Shown here in pieces: positions 1 to 8,163 of a stretch of DNA of 64,000 bases. The notes below the pieces were generated by a model that saw nothing but the letters and a program-made list of their open reading frames with translations, searched no databases and was not told the DNA's origin. How positions within the stretch are numbered: the first letter of the stretch is position 1; every line of letters starts with the position of its first letter. The DNA is from a virus, in IMG/VR virus record IMGVR_UViG_3300031510_000007, positions 1-64,000 of that record. One strand, written 5' to 3'. The position numbers were made by a program, and so were the translations under genes.

Positions 1-608
1 CTGTTTTCAATAAACACTTGAGACTCAGAACCATCGACCGCAATAATCACTACAGTGCGACTGACTGGTATTTTAGTTCGTTCTTCGTACATTACAGCAT
101 AACAAGATGCTTGCATAAAGTAGTTAGAAATCCATTCTTTCTTTTTGGGTTTACGAGATGTTTTGAAATCAATAATAGAGAGTTTCCCGTCGAACTCTGC
201 AATACAATCTACCCGACCTGCTGTTTTTAGAAAATCTGAATACAGAGGTGCTTCTAAATATTGAATATTATCAATATGTGTGTCTAGAATGGGTTGGATT
301 TGTTTGAACATAAAGATGTTCGCTGGCATTTGGCCATCAAATACGTCAGGCTTATTGTTGAGGTAGTCTTCACATATTTGGTGAACTTTTGTACCTCTAG
401 AACTGGCTTGTGTAGAGATACGGTTGGCTTCTTCTGCGCCAACACGTTTTCTCCAAGCGGCAATACCTGCTTTGCTTAGTTCTGATAATACAGTCGTAAC
501 TGACGGGTAGCGATTTCCGTCAGGGGTATTGTACACTCTACCGCTACCCGTAGTTTCGGCAACAAGCTCCGTTAGGGTTGAAGCCTGTACATGATTAAAA
601 TGTTTCAT
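1..608 (-). CDS. PD-(D/E)XK exonuclease, C-terminus cut by window edge
   Basis: An open frame starts at ATG 608 and runs off the left edge without a stop; about 202 residues are visible. A run near residues 135-155 reads AGRVDCIAEFDGKLSIIDFK, continuing TSRK. This matches the GRxD...(I/L)xDxK core of RecB/MGME1-like PD-(D/E)XK exonucleases, which degrade single-stranded or end-processed DNA. An SVTTVL motif near the N terminus also fits that family. The start overlaps the stop of phoH (TGATG), so translation is probably coupled. Such exonucleases are common beside phoH in marine T4-like phages. The exact substrate cannot be read from sequence. Confidence 0.8.
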   Translation of the reverse strand, partial: MKHFNHVQASTLTELVAETTGSGRVYNTPDGNRYPSVTTVLSELSKAGIAAWRKRVGAEEANRISTQASSRGTKVHQICEDYLNNKPDVFDGQMPANIFMFKQIQPILDTHIDNIQYLEAPLYSDFLKTAGRVDCIAEFDGKLSIIDFKTSRKPKKKEWISNYFMQASCYAVMYEERTKIPVSRTVVIIAVDGSESQVFIEN

Positions 609-1363
609 CAATCTAGTCCTAGTTTGGACCTCGCTATAATATAGGATTTTACGAGGCCTGATCTCACAATGTCTTTGGAAGTGAATTCAACGAAATCGAA
701 TTCTTTCATACTATCTATAATGCGTAAAAAATCTCTTAACCCGCTCAACTCTTTTTTTCGTTCGCTTGTCAAATCATCTTGACGAACATCACCACAAAAT
801 ATGATCTTACAATTTTCACCAACTCTTGTCATAACAGAATGTAACTCCATCGCATTCATGTTTTGAACTTCATCTACAATGATAATTGAATCGTCTAGTG
901 TGATACCACGAATGAATGAGGTGGACATAAATTCTACAACGTTCTTTGTCTTTAAAATTTCATAAGCATCACCACGATTAAACAGCTTTCTAGCAATATC
1001 TTGATAGGGCGCTTCGTAGACTCGCATCTTCTCTTTTTGATTACCGGGTAAGAACCCAATATCTCTTGTTGGTACTACTGATCTAATAATAAAAACTTTA
1101 CTAAAATCTTTATCTTGAAGCACTGATTTGAGTGCTAGATATAATCCAATAAACGTTTTACCTGTGCCAGCAATACCATGAAGCATCAAATGAAAATCGT
1201 TATCCCACGAGTCAAATGCATCTTCTTGTGCTACTGTCATCGGCTCAACGTCTAACAGTTTAAATCTTTCTCCTACATTCAGTTTCCCAGAGTTGTCCAA
1301 AACTTTATCTTGGCGCAATTTTCTTTTTTGTCTTTTTGTTAGTCGGTCCGGACTTGCGAGCAT
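608..1363 (-). CDS. phoH: PhoH-like P-loop ATPase
   Basis: A 251-residue protein with Walker A GIAGTGKT (about residues 63-70) and Walker B IIIVDEVQNM (about 159-168), followed by the sensor segment CGDVRQDD. This is the PhoH family, a RecA/helicase-fold ATPase in the bacterial phosphate-starvation regulon and very common in marine phages. Its biochemical role in phage infection is unsettled. The N-terminal 45 residues are basic (KRQKRKLRQ). It is followed directly by the exonuclease, and a short conserved protein lies just upstream. A phosphate permease also occurs at 34 kb, so a phosphate theme is plausible but inferred. Confidence 0.93.
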   Translation of the reverse strand: MLASPDRLTKRQKRKLRQDKVLDNSGKLNVGERFKLLDVEPMTVAQEDAFDSWDNDFHLMLHGIAGTGKTFIGLYLALKSVLQDKDFSKVFIIRSVVPTRDIGFLPGNQKEKMRVYEAPYQDIARKLFNRGDAYEILKTKNVVEFMSTSFIRGITLDDSIIIVDEVQNMNAMELHSVMTRVGENCKIIFCGDVRQDDLTSERKKELSGLRDFLRIIDSMKEFDFVEFTSKDIVRSGLVKSYIIARSKLGLD

Positions 1364-1371
1364 GGATTGTC

Positions 1372-1599
1372 CTATTTTGTTTGAATGTTGGATCCTATAT
1401 TCGCTTTTTTCACTCTTGTCAAAACATCATTGAATCCGTTATCTATTTTACCTGTAATACTACCAGTGCCCGTTACAATAGCAGGAGCAAAGATTAACAG
1501 TTTATACCCATCTTTAATTATTAGTTGCGCTTCCTTCCATGTGCAAAAGGATGTCATAGTGTCGCCAGTTTCTATATGTTCAAATGAATATGTAGGCAT
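1372..1599 (-). CDS. Small conserved phage protein, FmdB-like N-terminus
   Basis: A 75-residue protein beginning MPTYSFEHIETGD. This resembles the opening strand of FmdB-type zinc-ribbon proteins and of a small family in T4-like cyanophages, but the zinc-binding cysteine pairs are absent (only one Cys). The C-terminal part (NGFNDVLTRVKKANIGS) resembles the tail of the phage family. It starts on the last base of the HAD gene stop (TAATG) and precedes phoH by 8 bp. Function is unknown. The family assignment rests on recalled similarity only. Confidence 0.75.
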   Translation of the reverse strand: MPTYSFEHIETGDTMTSFCTWKEAQLIIKDGYKLLIFAPAIVTGTGSITGKIDNGFNDVLTRVKKANIGSNIQTK

Positions 1600-2228
1600 T
1601 ATGCTTCTCCAGTGACAATATTATACACTTCTTTCCAATTCCTTGCAACAGGTATATGGAAGTCCGTGAATGTGTTAAAAACAACCCCAGACAGTTCGTA
1701 GCTTTCATTATGAGTGTGTCTCATCAAAATTGGTTTAAGGCCGAACTTCAACCCACATTCTGCATTCTCTACTTTATCTTCAATCCACCAACATTCGCTA
1801 TCTTGAAATTCCATCAATTCACAATCTTTATCAGCACCAGTTTCGATACAGTGAATGAAGTCGAAAACGTTTTCGCCAAAAATTCTGACTAAGTTTTCTT
1901 CACGAAGTGCCATGGCATATTGGTTTGTGGAAAGTGACGTAATGACACCGAAGACGTAACCATGCTCTTCATTCAGTTTTTTTACATACTTAACTGCATC
2001 TCTGAAAGAAGGCAAGAATCCAATCCATGCGCTTTCGTTGAATTCTGTTACAAGTCGTCGACCATGAGCCTTATCTGTTATCTCTTCAAATATTTTATCA
2101 ATGCCATACCTATATGCATAGTCATCAGATAGCGTGTATTCCTTTTGCTCCATAAATTCAAAGAATCTATACGACCAATCAAGTAGAACACCATCGCAAT
2201 CTGTTAATATTAACTTAGAGTTCTTCAT
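1599..2228 (-). CDS. HAD-like phosphohydrolase
   Basis: About 209 residues. HAD motif I is DCDGVLLDW near the N terminus, motif II is in VITSLSTN, and the acidic pair WWIEDK is in the motif IV position. HAD enzymes hydrolyse phosphomonoesters; the substrate is unknown, with nucleotides or sugar phosphates likely. I place the start at ATG 2228; an in-frame GTG at 2237 is an alternative. The start overlaps the end of the 56-aa gene upstream, so the two are probably translationally coupled. Confidence 0.85.
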   Translation of the reverse strand: MKNSKLILTDCDGVLLDWSYRFFEFMEQKEYTLSDDYAYRYGIDKIFEEITDKAHGRRLVTEFNESAWIGFLPSFRDAVKYVKKLNEEHGYVFGVITSLSTNQYAMALREENLVRIFGENVFDFIHCIETGADKDCELMEFQDSECWWIEDKVENAECGLKFGLKPILMRHTHNESYELSGVVFNTFTDFHIPVARNWKEVYNIVTGEA

Positions 2229-2385
2229 ACTTTTCACTTTCCCGAATCTTGCTTTTCTGCCTACGTTTTTCTTGATAGGCGTATTCTTTCATTTTTTGAG
2301 AGTTCTTTCGATTCCTTGCATTGCGTTCGAACCGTTCTGGGCCTTCGTCCCAGGTGCTTTTCTCACGTCGATATGTTTTACCCAT
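2215..2385 (-). CDS. Small basic protein (56 aa)
   Basis: ATG GGT AAA at 2385 opens a 56-residue frame ending in TAA at 2215. It begins MGKTYRREKSTWDEGPERFE and is rich in Arg, Lys and Glu. It overlaps the DUF6433-like gene upstream by 8 bp and the HAD gene downstream by 14 bp, the tight packing seen throughout this genome, which supports it as real. The composition suggests a helical nucleic-acid or protein-binding peptide. No domain is recognised. Confidence 0.7.
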   Translation of the reverse strand: MGKTYRREKSTWDEGPERFERNARNRKNSQKMKEYAYQEKRRQKSKIRESEKYEEL

Positions 2386-2812
2386 TTGAAGTGTTAGTAT
2401 CCTCTACAATTAAATTAGCATATGCTTCGTTGATAGTCTTTACAGTCAATCCCTTCATGCGTTTCTTATCTTTCATATCGATAAGCAGCAGAGCATCGTC
2501 CTTATGAACTGATTCAAGGAGTTCAATGAACAAATTTTCTCGCCTCGATGATTGTAATTGAGATCCTGTACCTTCATAGAAATATGGTATACGTCTAGTA
2601 TTGGTAAAGAGCATACCATGGTCTTCGATAAGGGTTGATGGACTATATGGTGGAACGCCTTCAGGTAACAGACATTTGAGAGAAGAGCAATACATTGCTT
2701 TCAACACAGTCTTGACAGACCTCGCTTCATTCTGCTTCAGCCATTTTACTTTGTCTGATTTCGATTTCATCTTAGATGCTTTGCCTAAGATTTCAGAAAT
2801 AGATAGTTGCAT
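2378..2812 (-). CDS. DUF6433-like conserved T4-type protein
   Basis: A 144-residue protein resembling a family widespread in marine T4-like phages (recalled as DUF6433). Recognisable stretches are LSISEILGKASK at the N terminus, LPEGVPPYSPS in the middle, and RRENLFIELLESVHKDDA followed by MKDKKRMKGLT near the end. No catalytic motif is evident and function is unknown. It ends just after the 56-aa gene starts and begins 1 bp after rnh ends. Its constant placement near replication genes in related phages suggests an early accessory role (inference). Confidence 0.8.
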   Translation of the reverse strand: MQLSISEILGKASKMKSKSDKVKWLKQNEARSVKTVLKAMYCSSLKCLLPEGVPPYSPSTLIEDHGMLFTNTRRIPYFYEGTGSQLQSSRRENLFIELLESVHKDDALLLIDMKDKKRMKGLTVKTINEAYANLIVEDTNTSNG

Positions 2813-3679
2813 TTAAAATTCACCTATGTTTTCAATAAGATTTTTCAATCGTTTTTCAATAAAGTAGTTGAACAATTTTGATCTATCGCCCCCTGCTTCG
2901 TTGTATTTAGTCATTACCTGCTTCTGAATATATTCGGGCACCATAGACAAATCAATCATAGCTTTATTGCGTTGATAGCCACGAAGGATTGTTTCGTTCG
3001 ACATACAATCATTTTTAAGTTCAGTAGTATATTGTGTGATACGCTTTTGTGTCATAGGCTTTTGACGAGTTTTCATAACAAGACAATCATCGGGCGATAG
3101 CATATTTGGAACACCATCGCCAGTATCACCCTTCATAATGTGCTCCAATATATACTGGATAGGGTTAGCATGACGAACCCAGCGCTTACGAATAGGATCG
3201 TATTGCGTTACATTAGCATATTTATGTAGTTGAATAAAGTCTTTATCAGCAGAAAGAATCAAAATCTTTTCTGTAGAACCAGCGTTCAATTCAACGCCAA
3301 ACTTATGACAAATTGTGCCAATAGCATCATCTGCTTCAGCACGGTCAACTTGAACTACCTTGTATGGAAAAACTTCTTTGAGTTCATCTCGCACAATATT
3401 TAGAATACGAAATAGTTCATTCCAGTTGAGTTCAGAAGACTCACGAGACTTTTTACGATTTGCCTTATAGTATGGAAAAATGTCTCGTCGCCAGTAGTTC
3501 TTATCGTCAAAGCAGAGAACAAGTTCTCCATAATCACTTTTGAACTTTCGACGGTACGAGCGAATTGAATTGAGAATCATATGTCGAATGAGACTTTCTT
3601 CAAACTCAACATTGTGATGGTTGCCAATTTGAACCATGACGTTACTAATCATAACTTGATTCATGTCAACTAGAATCAC
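2813..3679 (-). CDS. rnh: RNase H / 5'-3' flap exonuclease
   Basis: A 288-residue FEN-type nuclease like T4 RNase H, which removes RNA primers and flaps during lagging-strand synthesis. Metal-binding acidic residues are seen in LVDMNQ, LCFDDKNYWRRDIFPYYKAN, RAEADDAIGT, LSADKDFIQL and KGDTGDGVPN, in the family order. The start is GTG at 3679, placed 7 bases after AAGGA. Its own sigma70-like promoter lies immediately upstream. It works with gp43, gp45, gp41 and gp61, all encoded in this window. Confidence 0.93.
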   Translation of the reverse strand: MILVDMNQVMISNVMVQIGNHHNVEFEESLIRHMILNSIRSYRRKFKSDYGELVLCFDDKNYWRRDIFPYYKANRKKSRESSELNWNELFRILNIVRDELKEVFPYKVVQVDRAEADDAIGTICHKFGVELNAGSTEKILILSADKDFIQLHKYANVTQYDPIRKRWVRHANPIQYILEHIMKGDTGDGVPNMLSPDDCLVMKTRQKPMTQKRITQYTTELKNDCMSNETILRGYQRNKAMIDLSMVPEYIQKQVMTKYNEAGGDRSKLFNYFIEKRLKNLIENIGEF

Positions 3680-3715
3680 TTTCTTATCCTTTGTTGTTCA
3701 CTATACTTAATATAT

Positions 3716-3744
3716 ATCATATATCATATGTAAATAAATGTCAA
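3716..3744 (-). promoter_or_regulatory. sigma70-like promoter for rnh
   Basis: On the minus strand TTGACA (3744-3739), a 17-bp spacer and TATGAT (3721-3716), in the gap between the glycosyltransferase stop and the rnh GTG start. The -35 is a perfect consensus and the -10 differs at one position. Confidence 0.75.
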
Positions 3745-3753
3745 TCTTTTTTT

Positions 3754-4701
3754 CTAAAAAGATGGGTGCGATGATAAAAATTGAATCCATTCTTTTTGAC
3801 GGCGAGTCCAATTGAAAGCATAGTTCGTATCGTGTATTTGCCTATTCATATCTAGCACACCATATGTGCTGACATGCTCTATAGCATTCTTCAAATAACT
3901 GTATGCCCTATTAGCATGTATTTGTGCATCCTCATCCCACTGATACATAGCAGTCATATTAGCAGCGGTCTCTGGTAGAGCAGCATAGTTTGGATGCACA
4001 CATAGACAACCAGCAGACATAGCTTCAATCAATGCAATACAAGAGGTCTCTTGCCAGATAGACGGATAGGCGAAGATGTGAGCGTTCTGTAGCGCCTTTC
4101 TAACCTCTTCGTTAGATACTGAACCATGATAATTGATTTGTGGATGCTGTTTAAGTTTTTCAAACAAGTCCTTGTATGGCTTGTCTCTTTGCTCCCATCC
4201 ATAAATCTTGAAGGAACTATACACATCAAGCTCGATGTTTTTGTACTGTTTTGATAGAGCATCGAAGATAGGATACAATAAACTTAATCCACGATGAGGC
4301 GTTGTATGGTAGATGATACGAATCTTGCCATCCTTCGGCTTTTCATGTTCGTCAATAGGCTCAATAGCATTCTTCAGAATATAAGAATGACTATATGGAA
4401 CACCTAAAAAATCATGATATTGCTGAAACTGCCACTGAGAAACGAATACGAGTTTGTCGTACTTCTTATAGCCACCATCTTTTAGATGTGCTACTTCAGG
4501 GTCTCCAGCTAGGTCGTGACATACGAGAATTTTTTTTAAATCGTCTCGCAGTCCACGAGTGCGTGAGTGGATAATCTGAAATTTCTTTAGCAGCTTTTGG
4601 GGAATGCGTTGCTTCATTCCCAGTGCCATCATTTCAGTTCCACCCATCGCATTCGCATTAGTTTCATTGCGAACAAGCTTACCTGCTACGATTTCGACCA
4701 T
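3754..4701 (-). CDS. Glycosyltransferase, group 1 (GT4-like)
   Basis: A 315-residue GT-B type glycosyltransferase. Seen: IIYHTTPHRGLSLL at the start of the C-terminal Rossmann domain, INYHGSVSNEEVRKAL, then AHIFAYPSIWQETSCIALIEAM (quoted in parts: FAYPS, QETS, EAMSAG), the E-x7-E nucleotide-sugar signature of GT4. It is short for the family (usually 350-400), with a compact N-terminal domain containing MGGTEMMALGM. The acceptor may be phage DNA, host envelope or a virion protein. It overlaps the downstream end of the WYL_2-like gene by 16 bp. Confidence 0.88.
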   Translation of the reverse strand: MVEIVAGKLVRNETNANAMGGTEMMALGMKQRIPQKLLKKFQIIHSRTRGLRDDLKKILVCHDLAGDPEVAHLKDGGYKKYDKLVFVSQWQFQQYHDFLGVPYSHSYILKNAIEPIDEHEKPKDGKIRIIYHTTPHRGLSLLYPIFDALSKQYKNIELDVYSSFKIYGWEQRDKPYKDLFEKLKQHPQINYHGSVSNEEVRKALQNAHIFAYPSIWQETSCIALIEAMSAGCLCVHPNYAALPETAANMTAMYQWDEDAQIHANRAYSYLKNAIEHVSTYGVLDMNRQIHDTNYAFNWTRRQKEWIQFLSSHPSF

Positions 4702-5021
4702 AAAAAATCACTCTGTTTTGCATTGCTGTTTACGCTATTAATTTCAAATTTAACCATGGAATCCAAACGAAAAGAACGCCAAGCACTCTTCTCTAAATCC
4801 CACACAGCAATCGATTTAGGATCTTCTGGTAGATTTTTCCAATGTCTGCTGTGATATTCTTCAAAATTTGGCTTATTAAGCACTTCTTCGATGTCTTTTT
4901 GCTCTGGTAAATATTTTGTCTGAAGAGTGCACCACATCGTCCTCATATCGCCGTTCACCTTCGTAAACGTAACCCAACAACGCTCAGCTAGTAGCTTTTC
5001 TAGAATAACCGAATAATCCAT
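4686..5021 (-). CDS. SH3-like (WYL_2/DUF2693-like) small protein
   Basis: A 111-residue protein. The core WVTFTKVNGDMRTMWCTL and the terminal VWDLEKSAWRSFRLDS match a phage family with an Sm/SH3-like beta barrel (recalled as DUF2693, WYL_2). The start is ATG 5021, preceded by GGAGG at 5-base spacing; this places it inside the end of the upstream gene (4984-5238). Such barrels often bind nucleic acid or act as small adaptors. The specific role is unknown. Confidence 0.8.
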   Translation of the reverse strand: MDYSVILEKLLAERCWVTFTKVNGDMRTMWCTLQTKYLPEQKDIEEVLNKPNFEEYHSRHWKNLPEDPKSIAVWDLEKSAWRSFRLDSMVKFEINSVNSNAKQSDFLWSKS

Positions 5022-5238
5022 CATAACCTCCACTTGTATCTTCTACATGGTCTAAAAATTCTGACATATTTTCAAAGACGGCACCATTAAAAGTTATGAT
5101 GTATTTTCCATCAGCCTGTCTACGTCCACCAGAGGGATTATAGACAATCATATATCGTCGTTTATAATTTGTCACCACTTTAATGAAATCATCACGGATC
5201 AGATCATCCGTGTCGCAGTGTAGTATATACTTACCCAT
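4984..5238 (-). CDS. Hypothetical protein (84 aa)
   Basis: Starts MGKYILHCDTDDLIRDDF at ATG 5238, with AGGAG 7 bases upstream. The middle contains NPSGGRRQADGKYIITFNG and the end is Gly/Tyr-rich. No domain is recognised. It overlaps the following SH3-like gene by 38 bp, and the ribosome-binding site of that gene lies inside this coding sequence. Confidence 0.65.
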   Translation of the reverse strand: MGKYILHCDTDDLIRDDFIKVVTNYKRRYMIVYNPSGGRRQADGKYIITFNGAVFENMSEFLDHVEDTSGGYDGLFGYSRKATS

Positions 5239-5268
5239 CTGTTGGCTCCTTTCCAATTGAGTATGTTT

Positions 5269-5466
5269 TCATTTAGAATCCATAATGGGCTCAACAATCT
5301 TAATCATTCGAATGATGGTATTCGTTGCATCGATATCCATCTGAAGATTCTCCATTTTCTCTTGTAGTTCCGTTAACTCTTCTTGATAGTAGTTTAGCTC
5401 CTTTTCCTTTTCCAAACGAGATTTGTTTAGTTTGTTAATCATGATTGCAGTTGTGTATTCAATCAT
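5269..5466 (-). CDS. Short coiled-coil protein, paralogue of 26425-26676
   Basis: A 65-residue protein from ATG 5466, which overlaps the lysin stop (ATGA). The sequence is almost entirely a predicted coiled coil: EKEKELNYYQEELTELQEKM then NTIIRMIK. It aligns by eye with the 83-aa protein at 26425-26676 (KEQELDYYLKELSELERKI, NTIINMIK). Function is unknown; oligomerisation is likely from the heptad pattern. Confidence 0.75.
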   Translation of the reverse strand: MIEYTTAIMINKLNKSRLEKEKELNYYQEELTELQEKMENLQMDIDATNTIIRMIKIVEPIMDSK

Positions 5467-6107
5467 TGGCGGCGGTAGAAGAGATGAGCACCAATGCGCT
5501 CTTGAAATGTGTATGCTGCTGCCCAGTATGGAACAACGTAATGGGCATGATACCAAAGGGAATTGTTAGTGTTATCATTATCTGGTCCTTCTTCACGATT
5601 TTTCATTGTGATTAATGCGATGTTAAAATCTTTTTCATAAGCAACAGTATTTTTCACCATGTCTGATTTACCATCGCAATACCAAGAGAACTGGCACTTG
5701 TTGCGAATAGGTGCGCCTTTAGAGTTTCTTACTGCTTGATAAACGACGCCACAAATTGTATCAGGAAATGATTTATCCTTAACACGGTTGAGGACCACAT
5801 TAGCGATTGCCGTTTTCTCGTCGTCCTTCTGATTCCTTGCTTCGAAGTAGATGTTGGTAGCAAGACAATGTGCTTGGTCTATTGTAGATGCATCAGTTGT
5901 CTGAGGTACTACGTAGTATCGATGTATTATTTTGACCGGCTCAATTTCTAAATCTAATGTCTGTGCAGGCGCAGGCGCTAGCGCAAGCATCGGCTCAACT
6001 TGATTAGCTGAAGTGCGACTAGTGCCATTAACAAAGTAAGCAACAATCAGAGAAGCCAGAACAACTAGAGCAATCACTAACAATTTACATACTTTATTAA
6101 AATTCAT
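5463..6107 (-). CDS. SleB-type cell wall hydrolase (endolysin) with N-terminal membrane segment
   Basis: A 214-residue protein. Residues about 7-27 form one hydrophobic segment (LLVIALVVLASLIVAYFV) after a short basic N terminus. An Ala/Pro-rich linker follows, then a Hydrolase_2/SleB domain with ATNIYFEARNQ, IANVVLNRVKD, FPDTICGVVYQA and CQFSWYCDGKSD. The catalytic Glu is that of YFEAR. The family cleaves peptidoglycan glycan bonds. The single N-terminal segment is compatible with a signal-arrest-release or signal-anchor endolysin. The spanin pair is 11 kb away at 16.9-17.7 kb. Confidence 0.88.
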   Translation of the reverse strand: MNFNKVCKLLVIALVVLASLIVAYFVNGTSRTSANQVEPMLALAPAPAQTLDLEIEPVKIIHRYYVVPQTTDASTIDQAHCLATNIYFEARNQKDDEKTAIANVVLNRVKDKSFPDTICGVVYQAVRNSKGAPIRNKCQFSWYCDGKSDMVKNTVAYEKDFNIALITMKNREEGPDNDNTNNSLWYHAHYVVPYWAAAYTFQERIGAHLFYRRQ

Positions 6108-6112
6108 GAATT

Positions 6113-6529
6113 TTACCTCTCTCTGCCAATACGATAAGCTTCGTTTTCAAGATTCCGCTGATGTTTCTCCTTGCGCTCTGCTACGCCACGCTGACAGGAA
6201 GCATATGCTCCTGGATTGTCAGCGTAGCTTTCACAGGAAAAATCAGACGGAACTCGTTTTACCTGTTGGCGCTCCACATAGTGAGGCGGTCTAACGACTG
6301 GTGCTGCTGGAGTCTCATTGTTCTTGTCCATATTCTCGCCCACTTTAGACCCCAGAACAGCGCCAAGAACAGCGCCGCCTACAGTGGCTAGCACTCGACC
6401 TGAGCCTTTGCCGACAGTACTACCGAGGAGACCTCCAACAGCGCCACCAGCAATAGTACCGCCACCTTGATTTGTAACACAAGCAGACAATGCAAGTGCG
6501 AGAGTAACAGTGAATAGTATTTTACGCAT
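6113..6529 (-). CDS. Glycine-zipper lipoprotein (SlyB/17 kDa surface antigen-like)
   Basis: A 138-residue protein. The signal peptide MRKILFTVTLALALSACVTN ends in a lipobox (LSAC), so Cys17 would be lipidated. A glycine-zipper 2TM domain follows: GTIAGGAVGGLLGSTVG and GGAVLGAVLGSKVGE. The C-terminal part has two Cys (SCESY, ASCQRG). It is probably a periplasmic or outer-membrane lipoprotein. I chose ATG 6529; ATG 6535 is also possible. It overlaps the end of the DUF932 gene by 8 bp and is followed by the lysin, suggesting an envelope or lysis role (inference). Confidence 0.82.
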   Translation of the reverse strand: MRKILFTVTLALALSACVTNQGGGTIAGGAVGGLLGSTVGKGSGRVLATVGGAVLGAVLGSKVGENMDKNNETPAAPVVRPPHYVERQQVKRVPSDFSCESYADNPGAYASCQRGVAERKEKHQRNLENEAYRIGRER

Positions 6530-7469
6530 CGGCATATTCCAGTGCTTTCTGTAGGGAATCCATCTTCTTTTTCTGGTTCGCACCAAACCAAGCAGACTGC
6601 ATCCGAGTGTCATTTGAGCGACCAGCAACGTGGTCAGTGAAGTAGGTCACTGCATTGTAAGCAGTCCACCAGGAGCCTTCAGCATACTCAGCACCAGGCT
6701 GAGTTTCCATCAGGTCACGAACAGTCTCACCCGTGCGAGTAAGATCGCCCTTCGTACCAGTCTTAGTACCAAACAGTTCAGTGAGATACTCATCCAGAGA
6801 GGTAGTGGTGTAGCGCTTTGAACCAAGATACTGAGCCATCTCACGATAGTCTTCCATCTTGCTGTGAGCGATACCGAGAGTGGATTTGACGTTCTCAGCA
6901 TCAAACGCTTTACGATGATTTAACTTAACAGCGTTTGCCGCATCTTTGCTGAGAGAATAAGTCAGCGTATTGTTGCACACCACACGAATAGGAGTGAATC
7001 GAATATCAATCGACTTACCATACTGATGAGGGTTAGAAAACAGCAGGAACGATTCAACCTTGTCTCCGTTGAAGAGTTCAAAGTCATCTTCAACCTTAGC
7101 AAGCGCCCATACAATCTGACCGTCTTTGAGAGAACCAGCAGTGTGCATCTTCATGTCGCCCGCTTCGACGAACTCATTGAAAAACTCAAATGCTTCAGAA
7201 TTCTGAACCGGATTCCAATTAGCACCAACCTGTGTCATCACCTTACTGTCAATGTCACGTACAAGCGCTTTCTGGCCAGTTGGGATTTTCTCACCGTCGA
7301 ACTCAACAAAAGATTCGAGTTCCTCAACACGCCAGTCGAGCCCTGCGAGCGTCATCATGTCCATAGCAGAAGTGTCTTCTGGTACTTCAACCCCCAGACC
7401 ATGCCATGGCACTGCGCCTACATAGGCCATCTGTGCTTCACCGTTTACAATTTCAATTTCACCGCTCAT
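6522..7469 (-). CDS. DUF932 phage/plasmid-like protein
   Basis: A 315-residue protein of the DUF932 (phage/plasmid-like, TIGR03299) family. Diagnostic segments are VPWHGLGVEVPED near the N terminus, FTPIRVVCNNTLTYSLS in the centre and GSWWTAYNAVTYFTDH near the C terminus. Function is unknown in the family. It is preceded by a sigma70-like promoter that carries a palindrome in its spacer and that has a near copy ahead of the GNAT gene. Confidence 0.9.
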   Translation of the reverse strand: MSGEIEIVNGEAQMAYVGAVPWHGLGVEVPEDTSAMDMMTLAGLDWRVEELESFVEFDGEKIPTGQKALVRDIDSKVMTQVGANWNPVQNSEAFEFFNEFVEAGDMKMHTAGSLKDGQIVWALAKVEDDFELFNGDKVESFLLFSNPHQYGKSIDIRFTPIRVVCNNTLTYSLSKDAANAVKLNHRKAFDAENVKSTLGIAHSKMEDYREMAQYLGSKRYTTTSLDEYLTELFGTKTGTKGDLTRTGETVRDLMETQPGAEYAEGSWWTAYNAVTYFTDHVAGRSNDTRMQSAWFGANQKKKMDSLQKALEYADA

Positions 7470-7503
7470 TTTTAGTCTTCCTTTTCAAGCATTCAATATA
7501 TAT

Positions 7504-7532
7504 ATAATAACAGTTTTCAAAACAAAAGTCAA
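7504..7532 (-). promoter_or_regulatory. Promoter with palindromic spacer, upstream of DUF932 gene
   Basis: TTGACT (7532-7527), 17-bp spacer, TATTAT (7509-7504) on the minus strand. The spacer contains the near-perfect palindrome GTTTTGAAAAC. A 27-bp stretch (7513-7539) is identical to 8137-8163, the promoter of the GNAT gene. Confidence 0.65.
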
Positions 7533-7558
7533 GCACTTTCTCGACTTTTTTACAAAAT

Positions 7559-8095
7559 TTACACAGCAACAGCAAACATTTCTGCTCTGCTATCGTACAG
7601 GTCAAACAACTCACTTGCCAATTCACGCTTTCCTGCTTTGGGAAAGTCGACCACCTTAGAGTAGGGAGACTTCTTAGCATACACTACAACGCCGGAAGTC
7701 TTTGCTAGTTTGTTCCAGACATACTGTCCGCCAGCAGATTGACTAGAGCCAGCCATGAGTGTGATATTCATCTTCCTCATGAGGAACTTGTAAATTTTAA
7801 GAGCAAGGTTTTTACCCTTGTATCGATTATCGACCTTCAACAGATCAACGTGCCAGCCACATCGCTCCTTTGTCAAGTCTATACTTGCAGCGATGCGATA
7901 GCGAGTTTCCATGTCGCCGTCGTAATTGCGAAATCGTCTAGTCGCATTGCGGTCATAAACCCACACTGTGTTATATGTAGACTCATCAGAGTCGAAGTAT
8001 ATATCGTATCCGAAAGCACGGCCAACGAGTTCTACGTCGTCTAGATTACCGTATCCAAGCGAAACTCTTTTGCTCATTTGAACTCTTGCAACCAC
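7559..8095 (-). CDS. GNAT-type acetyltransferase
   Basis: Up to 178 residues. The central part contains the acetyl-CoA pyrophosphate-binding region DNRYKGKNLALKIYKFLM, a variant of the R/QxxGxG/A motif A of GNAT enzymes. SSQSAGGQYVWNKLAK follows, typical of phage GNATs. The substrate is unknown. Two starts are possible: GTG 8095 behind GGAGAG, used here, or ATG 8077 (MSKRVSLGYG). It has its own promoter. Confidence 0.75.
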   Translation of the reverse strand: MVARVQMSKRVSLGYGNLDDVELVGRAFGYDIYFDSDESTYNTVWVYDRNATRRFRNYDGDMETRYRIAASIDLTKERCGWHVDLLKVDNRYKGKNLALKIYKFLMRKMNITLMAGSSQSAGGQYVWNKLAKTSGVVVYAKKSPYSKVVDFPKAGKRELASELFDLYDSRAEMFAVAV

Positions 8096-8127
8096 GTTAA
8101 CTCTCCATTTCTCGATTCGATATAGAT

Positions 8128-8156
8128 ATTATATCTGTTTTCAAAACAAAAGTCAA
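8128..8156 (-). promoter_or_regulatory. Promoter with palindromic spacer, upstream of GNAT gene
   Basis: TTGACT (8156-8151), 17-bp spacer, TATAAT (8133-8128) on the minus strand. The spacer holds GTTTTGAAAAC, the same 11-bp palindrome as in the DUF932 promoter. The 27 bp at 8137-8163 are identical to 7513-7539. Confidence 0.7.
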
Positions 8157-8163
8157 GCACTTT

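Noticed and set aside
7459-7680. Minus-strand frame overlapping the GNAT end and the DUF932 leader
   Set aside because: It spans a clear promoter and overlaps the GNAT gene in another frame with no ribosome site.
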